From an uncultured Lachnospiraceae bacterium (GTDB lineage Bacteria; Bacillota; Clostridia; Lachnospirales; Lachnospiraceae): a DNA stretch of 64,000 bases. Numbering within the stretch: position 1 is the first letter of the stretch; each line of letters begins with the position of its first letter. Where the stretch lies: positions 22,200 to 86,199 of the forward strand of contig CAOKWI010000009.1 in NCBI GenBank assembly GCA_948473115.1, given 5' to 3'. Shown here in pieces: positions 21,260 to 31,617 of the stretch. The translations under genes and the position numbers were made by a program. Under the pieces are notes generated by a model, which saw only the letters and a list, made by a program, of their open reading frames with translations, made no database searches and was not told the origin of the DNA.

Positions 21260-23206
21260 ATGACGATGAGTGATGTAAACAATAATCAGGGAACCTGGGC
21301 GGAACCGTCACAACCTTCCGCAGGCAATGGATATTCAGGTGCGCAGCAATCCTCGGCAGATATGACGGATAACACGGCTGGTACCCCGGCATCTGGAACT
21401 GGTACCCTGGCATCAGGCACTGGTACCCTGGCATCAGGCACTGGTACCCCGGCATCTGGCGCTGGTACCCTGGCATCGGCCACTGATACTTCGGCTCCAG
21501 CAGCCGGAGTATTTACCGGGCAGCCGGCTTCCGCTTTTGTGAACGGCACGGCTGCGCCCCAGCCCACACCGCCTGCTTTCGGGGCGGCGCCGGCGCCTTA
21601 CCCGGTGGTGCAGAACAGGCCCCGTCACGTGGATACGGAGGAGACAAAGCGTCTAAAAGAGAACTATCACTTTTTTGGAATGGCTTCCTTTCTCTATGCA
21701 GTGTTTTATGCCTTTTGCATGTTCCACAACGGATCGGGGGTGACGTACCCTTTTTTCGTGGCAGGCAGTCTCTTACTTTTGTGCTTATCTTTAGCAAAGT
21801 TAGGGATTACCTTAAAAAGCGGAAGCGTTTTTTATATGGTGAGCATGATGCTGCTTGGCATTTCCACCTTTCTCACTGACGATGGGCGTATTATCGCCTA
21901 TAACAAGCTGGGGATATTCCTGCTGATTATGAGCCTCCTGCTAAAGCAGTTTTTTGACACCTCCCAATGGAAGCTTGGGAAATATCTGGGAAGTATCATA
22001 CAGGCTGTTTTCATGAGTATCGGTGAACTGCCGCGGCCTGTGCAGGACGGAGCCGCTTATCAGAAGAACAGGAGCGGAAAAAGAAGCAGGACTACGGGGT
22101 ATATTTTAATCGGCCTTGCCATCTCCGTCCCGCTGCTGCTGGTGGTACTGGCCCTGCTTGCCAGCGCGGATGCGTATTTCCTGGAGATGGTGAAGAAGGT
22201 ATTCGGAAGCATCAATCTCCCTAACATGATGAACATTGCATTCCGGATCGCGTTTATGTTCTTTTTTTCCTATATGCTGACCTCATATCTCTGCAAGAGG
22301 CAGATCAAAGAGGAGGTGAAGGATCACCGCACCGGCGAACCGGTGATTGCAATTACCGTGACGGCCATGCTGACTTTTGTGTATCTGATCTTCTCTGTGG
22401 TGCAGATCGCGGGGCTGTTTCTGGGACAGTTAAAGCTGCCTGAGGGGTACACTTACGCAAAATATGCGAGACAGGGCTTTGCCCAGCTTCTGGTGGTGAG
22501 CATTCTGAACCTGATCATTGTGCTGGTATGTGTGAGCTTTTTCCGTAGAAGCAAAGTCTTAAGGGTGATTCTGACAATGATGTCACTTTGCACCTTTGTC
22601 ATGATAGCATCCAGTGCCATGAGAATGTTCATTTACATCCGCTTTTATTATCTGACCTTCCTGAGAATCCTGGTGCTGTGGGCCCTTGCGCTGTTGACGG
22701 TGCTTTTCCTGGGGATCCTGATCAGCATCTATGCGGAAAGGTTTCCGCTGTTCCGCTACAGTATGGCGGTGGTGACGGTGCTTTATCTGGGGCTTTCCTT
22801 TGCCCATCCCGACTATATCATTGCCCGGGTGAACATTGCGAACACGAATGAGGAAAGCAGGCAGTGGTGGGTGGATGAAAGCGTGGCGCCTTACCATGAC
22901 TTCACATATCTCAGCAGACTCAGCGCAGATGCGGCGCCGGCGCTGGTCCCCTATATGGAGGGTCTTGGATATGATTTCGCGGCGTTTGACAGTGAAAGCG
23001 CGCTGGCCTATGCGAAGGAGCAGCGTAAGGACAGCGAACCGCGTTATCTGCGCAGGCATGAGATCGGGGATTTCGGATACTGGTGGATGGAGAACCTGCA
23101 GGACCGCACGGAAAACTTTGGGATCAGGACCTTTAACCTGTCCCGGTATCATGCGATGCGGCTGATGGAGACAGGAACCGGAGGACTGTCTACGAATACA
23201 AAATGA
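21260..23206 (+). CDS. DUF4173/DUF4153-like membrane protein with N-terminal repeat
   Basis: Many TM helices; C-terminal VNIANTNEESRQWWVDESVAPYHDFTYLSRLSADAAPALVPY. Confidence 0.75.
   Translation: MTMSDVNNNQGTWAEPSQPSAGNGYSGAQQSSADMTDNTAGTPASGTGTLASGTGTLASGTGTPASGAGTLASATDTSAPAAGVFTGQPASAFVNGTAAPQPTPPAFGAAPAPYPVVQNRPRHVDTEETKRLKENYHFFGMASFLYAVFYAFCMFHNGSGVTYPFFVAGSLLLLCLSLAKLGITLKSGSVFYMVSMMLLGISTFLTDDGRIIAYNKLGIFLLIMSLLLKQFFDTSQWKLGKYLGSIIQAVFMSIGELPRPVQDGAAYQKNRSGKRSRTTGYILIGLAISVPLLLVVLALLASADAYFLEMVKKVFGSINLPNMMNIAFRIAFMFFFSYMLTSYLCKRQIKEEVKDHRTGEPVIAITVTAMLTFVYLIFSVVQIAGLFLGQLKLPEGYTYAKYARQGFAQLLVVSILNLIIVLVCVSFFRRSKVLRVILTMMSLCTFVMIASSAMRMFIYIRFYYLTFLRILVLWALALLTVLFLGILISIYAERFPLFRYSMAVVTVLYLGLSFAHPDYIIARVNIANTNEESRQWWVDESVAPYHDFTYLSRLSADAAPALVPYMEGLGYDFAAFDSESALAYAKEQRKDSEPRYLRRHEIGDFGYWWMENLQDRTENFGIRTFNLSRYHAMRLMETGTGGLSTNTK
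21380..21505 (+). repeat. In-frame 21-bp tandem repeat (about 6 units)
   Basis: GGTACCCYGGCATCWGGNRCT encoding GTLASGT/GTPASGA. Confidence 0.85.
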
Positions 23207-23300
23207 GACTCACTGTTACTGGAGTACTTGTGATGATGGTCAATGGACTGAGAAATGTATCTAATATTTGGCTTTAGTTTTGGATGGGAGGTGTGAGATT

Positions 23301-23705
23301 ATGAATTTCACTGTCTACGTAGGAATTGGAATTTTGCTTGTTTTAACGATAATCGGATTCCTTATTTTGCTAAGACACAATTCCTTTAAATCTGAAAATA
23401 GTAAAGGAATATATATTGTGACAGGGGCGCTGCAAGCGGTTCATATCATATTGTATTTGACAGGATTATTGGAGAAAATCGCTCAAATTAATGTGTATAT
23501 TGCATTTGGAATTTGTGCTGTTGTTTCCATTGCATGTATTTTGATGTCTGGTTGGATGTTGCTGTCTTTTTCAAAGTATAAGCATGGAATAAAGTATCTG
23601 CTTATGTTTATTGCTATACTTCAAGTGATTAGTACGATTATTATATTTTTGTTGCCCGAAGCAGGTATTTCACCATTAATCCAATTTTCATTAAATATAT
23701 CATAA
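23301..23705 (+). CDS. Hypothetical membrane protein
   Basis: MNFTVYVGIGILLVLTIIGFLILL... four hydrophobic segments. Confidence 0.6.
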   Translation: MNFTVYVGIGILLVLTIIGFLILLRHNSFKSENSKGIYIVTGALQAVHIILYLTGLLEKIAQINVYIAFGICAVVSIACILMSGWMLLSFSKYKHGIKYLLMFIAILQVISTIIIFLLPEAGISPLIQFSLNIS

Positions 23706-23741
23706 GTACTTATTGAACAAACAGGTGGAATTTATTTTGCG

Positions 23742-25112
23742 TCATCTGCACAAGTTATTTTCGGACAGTTCTCCGGGCAGTCTCTTGGAAACCACAAGCC
23801 AGCTGACCGCCAGTATCACATCTGCGCCCAGCCAGGCGGCAATCTCGGCGTAGAAGATGCCTGTCTCTCCCACAGCCAGGGGCAGCAGGAGCGCAGTGCC
23901 CGTCCGCATGATAAATTCCGCAATGCCGGATGCCATGGGGAGCAGAGTGTTGCCAAGTCCCTGAATGCAGGAGCGGATCACATGAAGGATATAGAGAACG
24001 GGAAGGCAGACACTCATGACGGCAAGATAGAAATAGGCGATCTGCAGGGTCTGTGCAGTCTCCTCCGGCGTACCGGAGATAAACCAGCCTAAAATAGTCC
24101 TGCCGAACAGCAGCATGACTGCGGCGATCACAAGCGATGTTGCAATGGCGATCACAAGGGCAGAGCGTGTCCCCTGACGGATGCGCCTGCTCTTTCCTGC
24201 GCCCAGATTCTGTCCTACATAAGTAATCATGGCGTAGCCGTAGGAAGTGGCGGCAATCTCTAAGATACCGTAAAGCTTGTTGGTGGCGGTAAAGCCTGCG
24301 ATGAAAAGCACGCCGAAGCCGTTTACCACGAACTGCACGATCATACCGCCTATTGCAATGATACAGTTTTGGAATGCCATGGGAAAGCCCAAAGCCATCA
24401 GCCTTCCGCCCAGCTTTGCCTCCATTCGGAAATCGGAAGCCGACATTTGGAGGATCTCAATCCTGCGGATGTGAGTAAGACAGAACAATCCCGACACAAG
24501 CTGGGCGATCAGTGTTGCAGCCGCAGCACCGGCGATCCCCCAGTGAAGGACCAGCACGAACAGCAGATCCAGAGCGATATTGGTAAAGGAAGCCACCACC
24601 ATGGCCCGCAGGGGAGTCTGGCCGTCGCCCAGGGAGCGGAGAACGCTGGCAAAAAAATTGTATGCCATGACGATGGGCAGTCCCAGAAACATGATCCGCA
24701 GATACAGCAGTGCGTTGCCCATGATGTCGTCGGGAGTCTGCAGCAGTGTCAGCACAGGACGGGCGGTCAGTTGTCCTGCCATGACCAGCACCAGGGAGGA
24801 GACCAGGGCGAGAATGCAGGAATTGCCAATGACCTTTCGCAGGCTGTCATGTTTCCCGGCGCCGAATTCCTGCGCCATCCGGATGGCAAAGCCCTGTGCA
24901 AAGCCCTGTACGATGCCCAGCATCATCCAGTTCATCCAATCCGAAGCGCCCAGTGCCGCGAGTGCGCCCACCCCCAGATATTTCCCCACCACCATGGTGT
25001 CTACCACCGTATACAACTGCTGAAAGACGTTGCCTGCCATCAGGGGCAGCGCAAAGGTCAGGATCAGTTTTCCGGGATTTCCCTCTGTCATGGTCTTAAT
25101 ACGTTTGTTCAT
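23742..25112 (-). CDS. MATE family efflux transporter
   Basis: MTEGNPGKLILTFALPLMAGNVFQQLYTVVDTMVVGKYLGVGALAALGASDWMNWM. Confidence 0.95.
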   Translation of the reverse strand: MNKRIKTMTEGNPGKLILTFALPLMAGNVFQQLYTVVDTMVVGKYLGVGALAALGASDWMNWMMLGIVQGFAQGFAIRMAQEFGAGKHDSLRKVIGNSCILALVSSLVLVMAGQLTARPVLTLLQTPDDIMGNALLYLRIMFLGLPIVMAYNFFASVLRSLGDGQTPLRAMVVASFTNIALDLLFVLVLHWGIAGAAAATLIAQLVSGLFCLTHIRRIEILQMSASDFRMEAKLGGRLMALGFPMAFQNCIIAIGGMIVQFVVNGFGVLFIAGFTATNKLYGILEIAATSYGYAMITYVGQNLGAGKSRRIRQGTRSALVIAIATSLVIAAVMLLFGRTILGWFISGTPEETAQTLQIAYFYLAVMSVCLPVLYILHVIRSCIQGLGNTLLPMASGIAEFIMRTGTALLLPLAVGETGIFYAEIAAWLGADVILAVSWLVVSKRLPGELSENNLCR

Positions 25113-25342
25113 GTGTCTCTCCGATATTCTTATCATACATTATTAGTAAATATATCATTATCAGTGTACCTATTATAGCATAAAAACCCCTGCTGCAATT
25201 TTTTTGTTTGAATAAATCAAAACCAGTGTCAAAATTATATTTTGTATGTTATGATTATTTATATTTCCTGTTGGACGGGGAATGGTGTTATAATAGCTGC
25301 AGGAAAAAGTAAGCGGCGGCATGACCGGCGCGGAGGAATAAA

Positions 25343-27223
25343 ATGAGATCTTTTGAAGAATTGGAGCAGTTTTTCGGAAAATGTGAACAGGCGTATTTTG
25401 TAACCACACTGCCTTTTTCGGAGGACGCTGTTCTGGTGTATGGAAATAGCGCTGCCGCTGCCCTGACGGGTATCAATATGAAGGAAATAGCGGGACACAG
25501 GGTAAAGGATCTGGGCGGGCATTGGAAGGATAAAAGGCATATGTACAGTTCCGTCTTTGACGGCGATCTCTGTCTTACCGTGATCGTAGACATGGCGGAG
25601 GCAGAGATAAGGGCGGAGGAAACTCATGAGGAATACCGCAGGAATATGGAGAAAGCGCTTGAGGCAGCCAATGAGGCCAACCAGGCGAAGACCAAGTTCC
25701 TGTCGGAAATGTCCCATGACATCCGCACGCCCATGAACGCCATTGTGGGCATGACGGATATCGCCCTGAAATATGTGGAGGACAGCAGGCGGACGGAGGA
25801 CTGCCTAAAGAAGATCAAGATCGCCTCCGGCCATCTGATGGGACTGATCAATGAGGTGCTGGACATGTCCAGGATTGAAAGCGGTAAGCTCACTCTAAAC
25901 CTGGATGATTTTCGGCTGACAGACCTGATTCACTCTATCATGATCGTTATGAAGCCCCAGGCCGAGAAAAAGAAGATCCTTTTTCAGCTGGAACTGGGTG
26001 AAATCCTGTACGAAAACCTGCAGGGCGATGCCATGCGCATTCAGCAGATCTATATCAATCTTTTGTCCAATGCGGTCAAGTATACGCAGGAGGGCGGAAA
26101 TGTGCGCATGAAGCTGCACCAGGAGCAGGGAGAAAACGGAATGGTACGCCTCATGGCCGAAGTGGAGGACAACGGTATCGGCATGACGCCGGAGTTTGTG
26201 GAGCGCATTTTTGATCCGTTTGAGCGGGAGAGGAACACCACCTTCAGCAAGATTGAGGGAACCGGCCTGGGAATGAGCATTACCAAAAAGCTTGTGGAAA
26301 TGATGCAGGGTGAAATCCGTGTGGAGAGCAGTAAGGGGAAAGGCAGCAAGTTCAGTGTGTGCCTGCAGGTGGAGCTTTCGGATAAGGGCGCTGCCTTTGA
26401 AAAAAATGCCCTGGCCGGGCGGCGCGTGCTGGTATTGCAGGGAGTGGAGGAAGAATTGAAGCGGCTCCCCGGAATGCTGAGACACCTTGGTATGGAAGTG
26501 GACGAGGCTTCCCGCGGTATGGAGGCGGTGGATCTGATCAATGATGCCGACATTGAGGGAGCGGACTATTTTGCCATGCTTACCGGCGGCAGGCTTGCCG
26601 ACATGGAGATTTCCCTTTTTCTGCCGGAGGTCCGTGCGAGAAAGGGGAAAGATTTTCCCATACTGCTTTTGTCGGAGAACGACTGGTCGGAAGAGGAGTA
26701 TTTGCTGAAGCAGGCCGGAGTGACCTCCTTTGTCCCGCTGCCTTTGTCCGAAGGCCGTCTGTCCCAGGTACTGTACGCCTGCACCGAGGAAGGCAGGAGC
26801 AGTCAGGCCCGGGCGGAAAGCAGGCTCGAGAGGAGTTACCAGAGCAGCCGTATTCTTCTGGTGGAGGACAATGAACTGAACATGGAGATCGCACTGGAAA
26901 TCCTGGGAAGCACAGGAGTGCAGATCGATACGGCATACAATGGCAGGGAAGCGGTGGAGGCTTTCCGCGGGAAACCGGAATTTTACTATAAGCTGATTTT
27001 TATGGATATTCAGATGCCTGTCATGGATGGACTGGAGGCTACAAGGCAGATCCGCGCCATGGAGAGGGCCGATGCGTCTGCGGTGACCATCGTTTCCATG
27101 ACCGCGAATGCTTTCGCGGAGGACAGACAGCGGTCTATTGAGGCGGGAATGAATGCCCATATTACAAAACCTCTTGACGTGGAGCAGCTGCTGGAGTGCC
27201 TTGATCGGTGGTGTGGGAGGTAA
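25343..27223 (+). CDS. Hybrid sensor histidine kinase/response regulator
   Basis: KTKFLSEMSHDIRTPMNAIVGMTDIA; HATPase EDNGIGM/GTGLGMSI; C-terminal REC LLVEDNELN..LIFMDIQMPVMDG. Confidence 0.93.
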   Translation: MRSFEELEQFFGKCEQAYFVTTLPFSEDAVLVYGNSAAAALTGINMKEIAGHRVKDLGGHWKDKRHMYSSVFDGDLCLTVIVDMAEAEIRAEETHEEYRRNMEKALEAANEANQAKTKFLSEMSHDIRTPMNAIVGMTDIALKYVEDSRRTEDCLKKIKIASGHLMGLINEVLDMSRIESGKLTLNLDDFRLTDLIHSIMIVMKPQAEKKKILFQLELGEILYENLQGDAMRIQQIYINLLSNAVKYTQEGGNVRMKLHQEQGENGMVRLMAEVEDNGIGMTPEFVERIFDPFERERNTTFSKIEGTGLGMSITKKLVEMMQGEIRVESSKGKGSKFSVCLQVELSDKGAAFEKNALAGRRVLVLQGVEEELKRLPGMLRHLGMEVDEASRGMEAVDLINDADIEGADYFAMLTGGRLADMEISLFLPEVRARKGKDFPILLLSENDWSEEEYLLKQAGVTSFVPLPLSEGRLSQVLYACTEEGRSSQARAESRLERSYQSSRILLVEDNELNMEIALEILGSTGVQIDTAYNGREAVEAFRGKPEFYYKLIFMDIQMPVMDGLEATRQIRAMERADASAVTIVSMTANAFAEDRQRSIEAGMNAHITKPLDVEQLLECLDRWCGR

Positions 27224-27225
27224 GC

Positions 27226-29232
27226 ATGCAGCAATATCAGGAAGAATACATTGCAAATACCAGAAATCTCATAGAACTGATGCGGCATAAAAGAACTGCC
27301 GGGATGCCGCCGGAAGAGAAGGACTGCCGGAATGGGCAGCAGGGAAACCAGACAGGGCGGCAGGGAAACCGGGCGGAGCAGCAGGAAAGCCAGACAGGAT
27401 TGCAGGGCAACCGGGCGGGGCAGCAGGAAAGCCAGACAGGGCGGCAGGGAAACCGGGCGGAGCAGCAGGAAAGCCAGACAGGATTGCAGGGCAACCAGAC
27501 GGGGCAGCAGGGAAATCCGACAGAACTGCAAAAGAGCCGGGCGGTGAGGGAGATTCGGGAAAGAAACACCAGGATCCTGCGGGAAAACCTGATTCCGACC
27601 CTGGATGATATCCTTACCGTCAGCCGGGAGGACATAGACTCCCTGGTGGAGTTCGCGGACACATTAATGCGGCTCGGGCTGGATGCCGGCGTGCGCTATT
27701 ATATCTGTAAGGCTCTGGTATCCTATGCGAGAGTGAAGGAAGAGAGAAACCTTCTGATCAAGGAGCTCTATATGACCGGGATGGCGCTTTTCGGGCTCAA
27801 GAATATCTCGGGGGACAAAAATGACGGGCAGTTCTGCTGGAAAATGCAGATGGTATTCGGCGAGGCGGCAGGTTATATTCGAATCTATGACAAAATTGAG
27901 GATGCGGAGACAAGGGGCTATATCCACCGCTCCATGGGAAATCTGGCCCTGGGGCTCTCAGGGCGTGACGGTAAGACGGCGGAGCGGAAAATGGAAGTGA
28001 TCAGACGCTCCCTGCAGGTGCTGACGGATCCCGTTTATCAGCGGAAGACCCCGGAGCTGCCATGGGAGACCTATATTTATAAACAGCATCAGGAGCGGAC
28101 TACGCTGATGGAGTATCTGCGGAGCGGAGAGGTTACGGCCAGGATCGTCGGCGAGGTCATGGAGTCCGCCCAGTATGTCTATGACAGGCAGATGGAAAAT
28201 GCAAGGGAAAAGGGAATGCCGCTGGAGGCGCGGTGGCTTCATAACTATTATGCGGCATCCTATTACTGTGGAGTATATACTCTGCCGGAGCTGCTGCACA
28301 GGCTGGAAGGGGTATACGCATCGGTGTCCTTCGCGGACTACAGCGCCAACGGGATGTACGGCAATATTTACCTTCCGCAGTTTTACTCTGTCTATGTGTC
28401 CAAGGACCCGGAAATGCTGGAGAGGAAGAGGCCGGTTGTGCTGATGATGTACCGCCGGGTGGCGGAGTATTTGAAGCATGTGCCGCTGGGGGAGGACAGG
28501 GATAAGCTGTTCTTTTATGTGAGGGGCAGTCTGGCGGCCTATATAGAATATCCGGGGGATAACTGTTTTCTGGATTACGTGAAGGAGGTAACCGCCGGCA
28601 GGCGGCCGGAAGCCTATGCACATTCCTGCCGGGTGGCGGAAATGGCTTTGTGCATCCTGGAAGAGATGATGGCGGAAATGCCCGGGCAGCTTCTGGGGAT
28701 CAGGGGCATCCGGGATGTTCGGGAGCTTGAGGAGCGCAGGGAGGAGCTCAAGAGCTTCCTGCATGACTGCTGCGTCCTGCGCAATGTGGGAAAGCTGGAG
28801 ATGCTGGAGCTTTATGAAGTTTCGGGCCGGAGCTGGTTCGCGGAGGAGGAAGAGCTGCATCGCACCCATCCGCTCCTTGGAAGAAACATACTGTCCCGAT
28901 GCGATTCCACAAAGGATCTGGCGCCGGTGGTTCTGGGACATCACAGATGGTATGACGGGCAGGGCGGCTTTCCGGAGGAGTATCACCGGGAGGAAGAGCA
29001 GGATGCGGTGCTGACGGACATTGTGAGTGTCGCGGATTTCATGGGAAACGGTTTCGGCCGGGAGGGGGACGGACAGGCGGAGGAAAACGGTCTGGAGGAA
29101 ACCAATTCGGAGGAAATCGGTTTGGATGAGTTGCTGCGGCACCTGCAATCATTCAGCGGCACCAGGTTTTCGCCGTATGTGGTGGAAGCAGCGGAAAGGT
29201 GTTTTTTCAAGGCAGCGTGCCCGGAAGGGTGA
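27226..29232 (+). CDS. HD-GYP-like protein with degenerate HD motif
   Basis: AHSCRVAEMAL...CCVLRNVGKLEMLELYEVSGRSWFAEEEELHRTHPLLGRNIL...GHHRWYDGQGGFPEEY. Confidence 0.7.
   Translation: MQQYQEEYIANTRNLIELMRHKRTAGMPPEEKDCRNGQQGNQTGRQGNRAEQQESQTGLQGNRAGQQESQTGRQGNRAEQQESQTGLQGNQTGQQGNPTELQKSRAVREIRERNTRILRENLIPTLDDILTVSREDIDSLVEFADTLMRLGLDAGVRYYICKALVSYARVKEERNLLIKELYMTGMALFGLKNISGDKNDGQFCWKMQMVFGEAAGYIRIYDKIEDAETRGYIHRSMGNLALGLSGRDGKTAERKMEVIRRSLQVLTDPVYQRKTPELPWETYIYKQHQERTTLMEYLRSGEVTARIVGEVMESAQYVYDRQMENAREKGMPLEARWLHNYYAASYYCGVYTLPELLHRLEGVYASVSFADYSANGMYGNIYLPQFYSVYVSKDPEMLERKRPVVLMMYRRVAEYLKHVPLGEDRDKLFFYVRGSLAAYIEYPGDNCFLDYVKEVTAGRRPEAYAHSCRVAEMALCILEEMMAEMPGQLLGIRGIRDVRELEERREELKSFLHDCCVLRNVGKLEMLELYEVSGRSWFAEEEELHRTHPLLGRNILSRCDSTKDLAPVVLGHHRWYDGQGGFPEEYHREEEQDAVLTDIVSVADFMGNGFGREGDGQAEENGLEETNSEEIGLDELLRHLQSFSGTRFSPYVVEAAERCFFKAACPEG
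27331..27530 (+). repeat. In-frame minisatellite (84-bp higher-order unit) in HD-GYP-like gene
   Basis: 84-bp period from 27355 and 27439; 8-aa subunits QGNRAEQQESQTGLQ. Confidence 0.85.
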
Positions 29233-29344
29233 GCGAAGGAGGCAGAAGGCGTTTTTTGAAGCAGCGTGTCTGGAAGGGTGAGCGGAAGCGGTGGAAAGGC
29301 GCCTTTTTGAAGAAGCGTGTCCGGAAGGGCGAATGGAAGTGCCA
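29194..29344 (+). repeat. About 50-bp tandem repeat (3 units) over the HD-GYP-like stop codon
   Basis: gaaaggtg(t)6caaggcagcgtgcccggaagggtgag.. repeated at 29194, 29245 and 29294. Confidence 0.8.
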
Positions 29345-29393
29345 GAAAATGTTTCAGCGGGATATTGGGACACCGGATGGAGGAATGATAGAA

Positions 29394-29837
29394 ATGACAG
29401 AAGTCAGGTTTTACGAAAATGCAGAGGATGCATTGCTGGAATTTGCTGTGATCATATCCAAAACAGAAAATCAATATGTCTTTTGCAAACACAGGGACAG
29501 GGAGACCTGGGAAGTCCCCGGAGGCCACAGGGAACCCGGGGAAACCATCATGGAAACGGCAAGGCGGGAACTGTATGAGGAAACGGGAGCCCTGGAATTT
29601 GACATAGAGCCTGTCTGCGTATATTCCGTTGTCAGACCGGATCAGGCTGATGATCGGGAATCCTTCGGGATGCTGTTTTATGCGGATATCAAACGCTTTG
29701 AGGCGGAACTGCACAGTGAGATAGAGAAAATTGTGATAACGGACGAACTGCCGGAGCGGTGGACCTATCCCGATATCCAGCCTTATCTGATGAAAGAGGC
29801 AGAGAGACGTGGCTATTTATCAGCGGGTCGCCGGTAA
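29394..29837 (+). CDS. NUDIX hydrolase
   Basis: Nudix box GGHREPGETIMETARRELYEETGA. Confidence 0.92.
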   Translation: MTEVRFYENAEDALLEFAVIISKTENQYVFCKHRDRETWEVPGGHREPGETIMETARRELYEETGALEFDIEPVCVYSVVRPDQADDRESFGMLFYADIKRFEAELHSEIEKIVITDELPERWTYPDIQPYLMKEAERRGYLSAGRR

Positions 29838-29964
29838 AATAAGGAAATATGGAACTCAAATGGTTGACAGAGAACTACTTCGAAAAAAGATAATGCCTCG
29901 GAAAACCCAAAATCTGATTTCAGAGGTTGAGGGAATCATAATTTTATAATTTGAAGAGCAATAC

Positions 29965-30306
29965 ATGCTTGATAAAAATATACTGCAAAATATAGGATAT
30001 TTTAATTCTACTAAACCTCCAGATTCAATGATATGGTATTTGTCGAAAGAAGGGGAGATTGTTGATTGGATCATTGATGTCATGGATATCGAGATTGCTT
30101 CTTTTTATTATTTGTTGGTTAGTGATAGTTTGGCTAAAATACAAGTTAAGGATTGTAAAAAGGCGGTTAGAGATTTATGGAACAAAATAAATCCACGTTC
30201 CAAAGGGTTTATTTTAATGAGCGAAGATAAGAGAACGATGTATGAAATTGGAACTGATTCTCGTGACGAAAGCCATATTCTATATGATATATATTGTTTG
30301 GGTTAA
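29965..30306 (+). CDS. Hypothetical protein, AT-rich island
   Basis: 113-aa ORF; no recognisable motif. Confidence 0.5.
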   Translation: MLDKNILQNIGYFNSTKPPDSMIWYLSKEGEIVDWIIDVMDIEIASFYYLLVSDSLAKIQVKDCKKAVRDLWNKINPRSKGFILMSEDKRTMYEIGTDSRDESHILYDIYCLG

Positions 30307-30468
30307 TATGAAAATGAGAGAAGATTAACTCCAGAAAGATACTCGAATAAGTTGACTGATGAAAATAAAATTGTTAATATTACATCGTACACAACATAAT
30401 GTTTGCGGGTACGCAAGGAAATTAAAGAATGAATGGTATTCTTTAGCATATATAATAATAGTTTGTAT

Positions 30469-31617
30469 ATGCTGAAGGTGGTGAAAGAGGTGCAGAAAGT
30501 GAAGGTCAGATGGATAGAATTTGAAAACTTAAGAACGGGCTTAAAAATTGAGAGAGTGAATTTTTTTGATGATATTACTCTTTTGGTTGGACTGTCCGGA
30601 GTTGGAAAAACACAAATTCTAAATGCAATTGAATATTCATTGAAATTGGCTGTAAACAAAAACATTAGATTACAACCATATTTCGTGACATTGGGATTCG
30701 AAACGCAAGGTAAAACTTATGAATGGTCATATAAAATTGAAGAATCACAAGCAGAAATTGTGATAGAGGTAAAGGATGCAAATTATATATTTACTTATGA
30801 AAAATTATCAGAAAATGGAACTGTTTTATTATATAGGGACAATAATAATATTAGTGTGACAGGATATGAAAAAGTTCCAACACCCAAAAAAGATGAGAGC
30901 CTTTTGTTGCAATATTCACAAGATGCATCGATTAAAAGTATTATTATTGAATTGTCCAAGTTATACCCTATAGAAATTGATATGGATGTTAGAGGGGCAA
31001 TTGATAAAGAGAGTTTTAATATGTTTAAAGCAAAGGTAAATGAGAGTTTCAAAAAAAATAAAGAAGGTAATAGTTTTGAGCAATTCAGTCATTTGCCGGT
31101 TCCATTAAAGATTTATATTGCCAAAAAATATTTTCCAGATATTTATGCAAAAATTTTCGATTCAATTAAGGAACTATTTATGGAGATAAATGACATTGAT
31201 ATTACAGAGGATCCACGTAGGGAATTATCGATGGTTTCTGTTGAAGTTTACGGTAAAACCTTAATGCAGCACGAAATATCCAATGGTATGTTAAAAACAA
31301 TATATTATATTGTCGAGTTAATAACAATGTCTGATAATTCATTAGTTTTGATAGATGAATTCGAGAACGGATTAGGTGTTAACTGTATTGATATTTTAGC
31401 AGAATTATTATTAAATGAAAGAACGGATTTACAATTCATAATCACTAGCCATCACCCTAAAATTATTAATCAAGTGTCAAATTCTAAATGGAGAATTATT
31501 GAAAGAGATATTAATGTGGTGAAAAATAGTGACGCAGAGGAGTATGGGATATCTCATAGCCAGCATGACGCATATTTCAATTTGATTAATAGATGGGAAT
31601 ACGAAGGTAAAATATAA
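30469..31617 (+). CDS. AAA ATPase (OLD/ABC-like), putative defence component
   Basis: LLVGLSGVGKTQILNAIEYSLK; SLVLIDEFENGLGVNCIDILAELLLNERTDLQFIITSHHPKIINQ. Confidence 0.82.
   Translation: MLKVVKEVQKVKVRWIEFENLRTGLKIERVNFFDDITLLVGLSGVGKTQILNAIEYSLKLAVNKNIRLQPYFVTLGFETQGKTYEWSYKIEESQAEIVIEVKDANYIFTYEKLSENGTVLLYRDNNNISVTGYEKVPTPKKDESLLLQYSQDASIKSIIIELSKLYPIEIDMDVRGAIDKESFNMFKAKVNESFKKNKEGNSFEQFSHLPVPLKIYIAKKYFPDIYAKIFDSIKELFMEINDIDITEDPRRELSMVSVEVYGKTLMQHEISNGMLKTIYYIVELITMSDNSLVLIDEFENGLGVNCIDILAELLLNERTDLQFIITSHHPKIINQVSNSKWRIIERDINVVKNSDAEEYGISHSQHDAYFNLINRWEYEGKI

Noticed and set aside
23742-25099. Overlapping + strand ORFs opposite the MATE gene (24369..25178, 24580..25023)
   Set aside because: Antisense to a well-recognised MATE transporter; no independent support.
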